From assembly GCA_900553265.1 (NCBI GenBank), contig USDD01000085.1, forward strand, positions 1-10,847: a stretch of 10,847 bases of DNA. The letters run 5' to 3'. Below the pieces are notes generated by a model. The model saw nothing but the letters and a program-made list of their open reading frames with translations. It was not told the DNA's origin and did not search any database. The position numbers were made by a program, and so were the translations under genes. Position 1 is the stretch's first letter. Every line of letters begins with the position of its first letter. Positions 7,314 to 10,847 of the stretch are shown here, piece after piece. The stretch comes from an uncultured Eubacteriales bacterium. GTDB lineage: Bacteria > Bacillota > Clostridia > Christensenellales > Aristaeellaceae.

Positions 7314-7347
7314 GAAAATGCCCTTCTTTCTATATAATAATGGCTCT

Positions 7348-7376
7348 ATTATACCACTGATTGGCGGCGATGAACA
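7348..7376 (-). promoter_or_regulatory. Extended -10 promoter of asnS
   Basis: The minus strand carries a perfect TATAAT (7348-7353) preceded by TGG, which forms an extended -10 element (TGnTATAAT). The -35 box 17 bases upstream is poor (TGTTCA, 7371-7376), as is common when the extended element is present. The leader is about 30 bases long. Confidence 0.7.
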
Positions 7377-7400
7377 GTAAAGAAATGGGAAAATCTTTCA

Positions 7401-7433
7401 TAAATAAGGCGGCGCGGAGTTTATCCGGCCGCC
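7401..7433 (-). terminator. Terminator of the ABC/ECF transport operon
   Basis: On the minus strand GGCGGC then CGG pairs with CCG then GCCGCC across a 7-base loop (arms inside 7408-7433), with one bulged base, followed by TTATTTA. The T-tract is broken but the GC stem is strong. It lies 11 bases after the stop codon of the last gene and just upstream of the asnS promoter. Confidence 0.65.
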
Positions 7434-7444
7434 CTTGCGGAGAT

Positions 7445-7960
7445 TTATTCCATTTTCTTCAGAAGCTCGGTGATGTCGCGGGAGCGGGTGAAGAACGGAG
7501 TCAGCGCCATGCCGATGACGACGCCCACCGCTCCCTGAGCCAGATTGGCCGGCACCGAGGCCAGCGCGCCCGCGCCGTAGGAGAGGAGAAGGCTCTCGTA
7601 GAGCAGGTAGCCCGCGACCATGAACAGCTCGCACAGAATCGCGCCGGTCAGGCGGGAGAAGCGGAAGCTCCTGCGGCAGATCAGCGCCGCGATGAGCGTG
7701 GCCACACCCTTGATGACCAGCGTGCCGGGAACGTAGCTCATGTAGCCGGCCAGCAGGTCGGACAGCATGGAGCCCACGCCTGCGGCGATGGCGGCGCAGC
7801 CCGGGGGCAGCAGGAACGCGGCGGTCAGCATCAGTCCGTCGCCGGCGTTGGCATAGCCGCCGGTGCCGGGCGTGGGGATGCGGATGAACATCGTCGCGAC
7901 GCAGATCAGCGCGGCGAACATGGCGGTCAGAATGATTCTCAGCGTGGAACGGGAGCTCAT
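7445..7960 (-). CDS. ECF-type transporter S component (substrate-binding membrane subunit)
   Basis: A 171-residue very hydrophobic protein with about five to six membrane segments. It resembles the S components of energy-coupling-factor vitamin transporters (PF07155/PF12822-like). Marks are an AxxxA motif in helix 1 (Ala13 and Ala17), which in known S components contacts the shared T subunit; GYANAGDG at 35-42; and GVGSMLSDLLAGY at 61-73, followed by a PGTLVIKG stretch. Such proteins bind a small molecule and work with an ECF ATPase pair and T subunit, neither of which is in this window. It starts 30 bases after the ATPase stop with no terminator between, so it is the last gene of the T-box operon. 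The ribosome binding site is weak (GGTCGTGAG). The substrate is unknown; the operon context points to a molecule related to the regulating amino acid, probably tryptophan or a vitamin derived from it. Confidence 0.82.
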   Translation of the reverse strand: MSSRSTLRIILTAMFAALICVATMFIRIPTPGTGGYANAGDGLMLTAAFLLPPGCAAIAAGVGSMLSDLLAGYMSYVPGTLVIKGVATLIAALICRRSFRFSRLTGAILCELFMVAGYLLYESLLLSYGAGALASVPANLAQGAVGVVIGMALTPFFTRSRDITELLKKME

Positions 7961-7990
7961 TTATCTCACGACCTGTCTGTTTGTATTTTT

Positions 7991-8764
7991 TCAGTTGCCG
8001 CACTCGATGCTGATCTGGTTGAAGAGGGTCAGCAGATCGTCTACGGACGTGGCGGCCTTTTCCTCGTCGGCCTTGTCCAGCACCACGTGGCCGCGATCCA
8101 TCATCAGAATGCGGTTGCCGTATTCCACGGCGTAGCGGAGGTTGTGGGTGACCATCAGCGCGGTGAGCTTCTTTTCGTGCACCACCTGATTGGTCAGCTC
8201 CATGATGCGGTCGGCGGTGGAGGGATCCAGCGCAGCGGTGTGCTCGTCCAGAATCAGAATGCTCAGCGGCGACATGGTGACCATGACCATGGCCGCGGCC
8301 TGCCGCTGTCCGCCGGAGAAGGCGCCCATTTTGACGTGGAGCTTGTCCTCCAGTCCCAGATGCAGCCCGGCCAGCTGGGAGCGGTAAAAGTCGATGCGCT
8401 TTTTTGAAACGGCGCGCTGAAGGCCGAAGGACTGTCCCTTCGCGTCGGCCAGCGCCATGTTCTCCAGCAGCGTCAGATTGGGGCAGGTGCCCGCTGCGGG
8501 GTTCTGGAAGATGCGGCCGATGCTGCGGCAGCGCCTGTATTCGCTCAGGCGGTTGACGTTTTTGCCGTCGATGAGCACCTGACCGCCCTCCACGGGAATG
8601 CTTCCGCAGAGGATGTTCAGCAGCGAGGTCTTGCCGCTGCCGTTGCTGCCCACGATGGCGACGAACTGGCCGTCGCGCACGGTGAGGTTGAAGTCGCGAA
8701 ACAGCGTCGACTCGGTAATCAGCCCGGGGTTATAGACCTTGGTGATGTTCTTCAGCTCAAGCAT
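7991..8764 (-). CDS. ABC transporter ATP-binding protein (TrpZ-like)
   Basis: The 257-residue ATPase that would power import through the adjacent permease from the cytoplasmic side. All nucleotide-binding motifs are intact: Walker A GSNGSGKT (39-46, Lys45), Q-loop Gln87 (IFQNP), signature FSGGQRQ (149-155), Walker B ILILDE (169-174, Glu174), D-loop ALDP (178-181) and switch His207 (VTHN). Its ATG overlaps the end of the permease gene by 8 bases, which implies translational coupling, and GGTG sits seven bases upstream inside the permease gene. By partner genes it belongs with ATPases paired with a LivH-like permease and a PF04392 binding protein, the arrangement called TrpXYZ in streptococci. 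ABC importer function is secure; tryptophan as substrate is an inference. Confidence 0.92.
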   Translation of the reverse strand: MLELKNITKVYNPGLITESTLFRDFNLTVRDGQFVAIVGSNGSGKTSLLNILCGSIPVEGGQVLIDGKNVNRLSEYRRCRSIGRIFQNPAAGTCPNLTLLENMALADAKGQSFGLQRAVSKKRIDFYRSQLAGLHLGLEDKLHVKMGAFSGGQRQAAAMVMVTMSPLSILILDEHTAALDPSTADRIMELTNQVVHEKKLTALMVTHNLRYAVEYGNRILMMDRGHVVLDKADEEKAATSVDDLLTLFNQISIECGN

Positions 8765-9653
8765 GGCGCTTCACCTTGCCCTTCTGCAGATTTCCCAGCG
8801 CCAGAATGACCAGGAAAAGCGCCGCCGTGACCAGCTTCAGCAGATTGGCCGGCAGGCCGAGGCTGATGGCCAGCTGGATGCACGCCTTGTAGAGAATGCT
8901 GCCCACAATGGCGGCGGTGGTTCCCTTGACGAAGGACAGTCGCTTGAACAGCGTGGTGCCGATGATGACCGCCGCGAGGCCGAAGACCATCTGGCCGGTG
9001 CCCATCGTGCTGGAGAAGGCGCGCTGCTCCTGGGCGACGATGCTGCCGGACAGAGCCACCAGCGCGTTCGCCAGCACGAGGCCGAGGATTTTCACACGGC
9101 CCACGTCCTTGGCGATGGCGGTGACGACACCGGAATTGTCGCCCGCGGCGCGCAGCAGCAGGCCGCTGCGCGTTTTGAAGTAGAGATCGAGAAGCACTTT
9201 GACGATCACCGCCAGAATCAGCGACACCACCAGCTTGCGCTGCATCAGCGTCAGGCTTCCGAACAGCGCCATCGTCGGCGCGGCGTTGAAGATGGTGTCG
9301 GTGCTGCGCTCGATGGGCAGGTTGGAGCCGGCGATCTGCAGATTGATGGAGAACAGCGCCGTCATCGTGATGATGCCGGCCAGCAGGTCGCGCACCTTCA
9401 GCCGGACGTGAATCCAACCGGTGATGAGCCCGGCCAGCGCGCCCGTCGCCGCGGCGACCAGCAGCGCGAGGTAGGGGTTGCAGCCGCCCGCCATGGCCAC
9501 GGCCGTGATGGCCGCGCCCAGCGGGAAGCTGCCGTCCACGGTCAGATCCGGGAAGTCCAGCAGCTTGTAGGTAATGTACAGGCCGAAGGCGAGCTGCGCA
9601 TAGATCAGGCCCTGCGTCAGCGTTCCGATCAGCAGATCAATCAAAGTGCTCAT
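8757..9653 (-). CDS. ABC transporter permease, LivH-like (TrpY-like)
   Basis: A 298-residue integral membrane protein of the branched-chain-permease type (BPD_transp_2), with about eight hydrophobic segments (roughly 10-30, 43-56, 60-82, 90-108, 140-157, 188-207, 222-238 and 270-287). The DFPDLTVDGSFPLGAA block (33-48) is typical of the permeases that partner PF04392 binding proteins. The cytoplasmic coupling loop is visible at about 165-187 (RAAGDN ... AKDVGR). The start ATG lies 12 bases after the binding-protein stop codon, with GAGG eight bases upstream, and the gene overlaps the ATPase gene by 8 bases. Three tightly packed genes therefore give a complete ABC importer, probably with this protein as a homodimer. 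Confidence 0.9.
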   Translation of the reverse strand: MSTLIDLLIGTLTQGLIYAQLAFGLYITYKLLDFPDLTVDGSFPLGAAITAVAMAGGCNPYLALLVAAATGALAGLITGWIHVRLKVRDLLAGIITMTALFSINLQIAGSNLPIERSTDTIFNAAPTMALFGSLTLMQRKLVVSLILAVIVKVLLDLYFKTRSGLLLRAAGDNSGVVTAIAKDVGRVKILGLVLANALVALSGSIVAQEQRAFSSTMGTGQMVFGLAAVIIGTTLFKRLSFVKGTTAAIVGSILYKACIQLAISLGLPANLLKLVTAALFLVILALGNLQKGKVKRHA

Positions 9654-9665
9654 AAATGCTTCCTC

Positions 9666-10625
9666 TTATTCAGCGGTGGATTCGATGGCGCGGTCGGCGA
9701 TTTCCTGCGGAACCGTGATGCCCATCGCGGCCAGCGCGTCGGAGTTGATGTAGATGCCGTATTCGGTGATGGTCTCATAGTCCATCTCGGAGGCAGTGGC
9801 TTCGCCCTTCAGGATCCTGGCGGCCATTTCGCCGGTCTGACGGCCCAGTGCGATGTAGTCGATGCCCGCGGCGGCGACGCAGCCCATCTTGACCTGCTCA
9901 ACCTCGCTGCCGTATACCGGGATGCCCGCCTCGTCGGTCTTTTCCAGGATGGAGGACAGCACACCCACGACATTGTTGTCGGTAAGGTTGGAGAAGCAGT
10001 CCACCTGCTCGCCGAGCAGCGTGTCGATGGCCTGAGTGACCTCGCTCTGGGCAGTCACGCCGATGGGCTTGACTTCAAAGCCGTAGTCGCCGCACTTGGC
10101 CTCGTATTCAGCGATGGCGGAAACGGAGTTGGGCTCGCTGACGGTGTAGACGATGCCGATGGTCTTGGCTTCGGGCTGCAGCGCGCGGATCAGATCCAGC
10201 TGCGCCTCAACGGGGAGCTTGTCGCTGGTGCCGGTGATGTTGCCGCTGTCCAGCTTGGCCTCGACGGGGTCGGTGATGGCGGTGAATACCACGGGGATAT
10301 CCTTGTCCTCGGCGGCGGCGTAGCAGGCCGTGGCGGAGGGAGTGGCGATGGCGCACATCAGGGCGACGTTGTTGGCCGAGAAGCTCTGGGCGATCTGTGT
10401 CGCGATGGAGTTGTCAAAGCCGGCGTTCTGATAATCCACGGTGAAATCCACGCCCTCGGTCAGGCCTGCGTCCGCAAGACCCATCAGGAAGCCTTCGCGG
10501 CAGTTGTCCAGGGAGGGATGCTCGCCATACTGGCTGATGCCGATGACGGGAATGTTTTCAGCGAGAGCGGAGAAGGAGCAGACGAGAACAAACAGCGCGA
10601 CGAAAACGGCGATCATCTTTTTCAT
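9666..10625 (-). CDS. ABC transporter substrate-binding protein, PF04392 family (TrpX-like)
   Basis: A 319-residue exported two-lobed binding protein of the ABC_sub_bind family. Residues 1-22 are a signal peptide (MKKM, hydrophobic core, SALA before E). Cys16 sits in VLVC, which is a poor lipobox because Val precedes the Cys, so a signal peptidase I site after Ala22 is more likely and the protein may not be lipid-anchored. Family blocks are clear: IGISQYGEHPSLD (28-40), QNAG (66-69), IATPSA (93-98) and VFTAITDP (113-120), with the second lobe from about 155. The start is ATG at 10625, with AAGGAAG eight bases upstream; an in-frame ATG at 10676 has no ribosome binding site and overlaps the small upstream ORF. 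It is the first large gene after the T-box leader. Family members in streptococci and clostridia are linked to tryptophan uptake; aromatic or other ligands remain possible. Confidence 0.92.
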   Translation of the reverse strand: MKKMIAVFVALFVLVCSFSALAENIPVIGISQYGEHPSLDNCREGFLMGLADAGLTEGVDFTVDYQNAGFDNSIATQIAQSFSANNVALMCAIATPSATACYAAAEDKDIPVVFTAITDPVEAKLDSGNITGTSDKLPVEAQLDLIRALQPEAKTIGIVYTVSEPNSVSAIAEYEAKCGDYGFEVKPIGVTAQSEVTQAIDTLLGEQVDCFSNLTDNNVVGVLSSILEKTDEAGIPVYGSEVEQVKMGCVAAAGIDYIALGRQTGEMAARILKGEATASEMDYETITEYGIYINSDALAAMGITVPQEIADRAIESTAE

Positions 10626-10641
10626 GGGGAGTACTTCCTTT

Positions 10642-10719
10642 CTATTTATATAAGTAGAGATTGTTTCGTTGACCATTCAGCTTCGCTTCGGGCCGCCATC
10701 GGAAATCAAGCGTTTTCAT
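10642..10719 (-). CDS. Small ORF of 25 codons between T-box and transporter
   Basis: A short reading frame, too small for routine gene calling. It lies between the T-box terminator and the binding-protein gene. The ATG at 10719 is preceded by AAAGGAGG at a 10-base spacing, a stronger site than that of the next gene. It ends with TAG 16 bases before the next ATG. The peptide is basic (three Arg, three Lys), with one Trp at position 8 (RWRPE), three Asn and two Tyr (LYLYK at the C terminus). It has no signal, membrane segment or run of a regulated amino acid, so it does not look like a classical attenuation peptide. Its stop codon is just ahead of the next ribosome binding site, which would suit translational coupling. 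I do not recognise the peptide. It may be a real microprotein or only a translated leader. Confidence 0.5.
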   Translation of the reverse strand: MKTLDFRWRPEAKLNGQRNNLYLYK

Positions 10720-10743
10720 TTGAATTCGACCTCCTTTGGAATT

Positions 10744-10784
10744 AAAAAAACTGCCCTGAAACCAAACGCTTGGATTCAGGACAG
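10744..10784 (-). terminator. Regulated terminator of the T-box leader
   Basis: On the minus strand CTGTCCTGAA and CCAA pair with TTGG and TTCAGGGCAG (arms in 10770-10784 and 10751-10766), with a T/T mismatch between blocks, and seven T follow (10744-10750). One pair is G-U in the minus-strand RNA but C/A on the plus strand, which fixes the direction. Its 5' arm shares bases with the antiterminator, so the two are mutually exclusive. Confidence 0.9.
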
Positions 10785-10847
10785 GATTTTTCCTGCGGTG
10801 CCACCTAAATTGATGTAAAACATCCACTCATCTCCGCACATCTGAAT
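10744..10847 (-). promoter_or_regulatory. T-box riboswitch, 3' part (antiterminator and terminator); 5' part outside window
   Basis: This is a tRNA-sensing leader that lets transcription continue when the cognate tRNA is uncharged. On the minus strand the T-box sequence reads AGGTGGCACCGCAGG. The antiterminator can be drawn: helix A1 TTTAGG with CCTGAA, a 7-base bulge TGGCACC (10797-10803), and helix A2 GCAGGA with TCCTGT around AAAA. A small hairpin just upstream (GATGT/ACATC, 10812-10824) fits stem III. The bulge UGGC would pair with the tRNA end GCCA, so the tRNA should have discriminator base G. Bacterial tRNA-Trp does; tRNA-Asn, Asp, Gln and Ser also can, while Tyr, Phe and Leu do not. 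Stem I with the specifier codon lies beyond the right edge. The leader controls the small ORF, the ABC genes and probably the ECF S gene. Confidence 0.92.

Noticed and set aside
4875..7337. An 820-codon plus-strand frame across the dehydrogenase and asnS
   Set aside because: It runs antisense through two well-supported genes, two terminators and two promoters, with no family features. It is a mirror frame of GC-rich coding DNA.
7314..7380. A T-box or other riboswitch ahead of asnS
   Set aside because: The leader after the extended -10 promoter is only about 30 bases, and no T-box consensus is present.
10626..10676. Upstream ATG start for the binding protein, adding 17 residues
   Set aside because: There is no ribosome binding site, it would put a polar stretch before a normal signal peptide, and it overlaps the small ORF.
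8739..10745. A 668-codon plus-strand frame across the ABC genes
   Set aside because: It is antisense to the permease and binding-protein genes, rich in Q, R, D, H and G, with no domain. It is a shadow frame.
1..10847. CRISPR arrays, tRNA or rRNA genes, insertion sequences, phage or toxin-antitoxin genes
   Set aside because: I found no regularly spaced direct repeats, cloverleaf-like sequences, transposase motifs or terminal inverted repeats in the window.

Overview
The window looks like a high-GC, low-mobility chromosomal segment of a Firmicute, most likely a GC-rich gut-type Clostridia lineage. The clues are strong AGGAGG-type ribosome binding sites, consensus sigma-A promoters (TTGACA/TATAAT with 18-base spacers), a T-box leader, a YkuD L,D-transpeptidase carrying bacterial SH3 repeats, and a PucR/CdaR-type regulator. 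This placement is an inference from gene style; no rRNA or tRNA gene is present to confirm it. I see no phage, insertion sequence, CRISPR or plasmid feature.

Layout from left to right. (1) A terminator hairpin at the left edge, then a secreted L,D-transpeptidase on the minus strand (40-1941). (2) A 307-base intergenic region with two divergent sigma-A promoters, one for the transpeptidase and one for a plus-strand PucR-type regulator (2249-3319). A terminator separates this regulator from a membrane-anchored S41/CtpA processing protease (3425-4666). (3) Two tandem terminators in the convergent gap, the second fully symmetrical. (4) Minus-strand L-lactate/malate dehydrogenase family gene (4770-5717) with its own promoter. 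(5) Minus-strand asparaginyl-tRNA synthetase asnS (5916-7313) with its own extended -10 promoter and terminator. (6) A minus-strand operon entering from the right edge: the 3' half of a T-box leader, a 25-codon small ORF, an ABC solute-binding protein, permease and ATPase (TrpXYZ-like), and an ECF-type S component, closed by a terminator at about 7401-7433.

The most informative part is the right-hand operon. Its T-box antiterminator and competing terminator can be drawn base by base. The tRNA-acceptor bulge reads UGGC, which predicts a tRNA with discriminator base G. That fits tRNA-Trp, and with it the known link between Trp T-boxes and TrpXYZ-type transporters. The specifier codon lies beyond the right edge, so the amino acid is not proven. 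The operon is unusual in adding an ECF S component and a small ORF of unknown function.

The second notable point is the dehydrogenase. It keeps the lactate/malate dehydrogenase catalytic set but has Arg where classical lactate dehydrogenases have the specificity Gln, so its substrate should not be taken as pyruvate by default.
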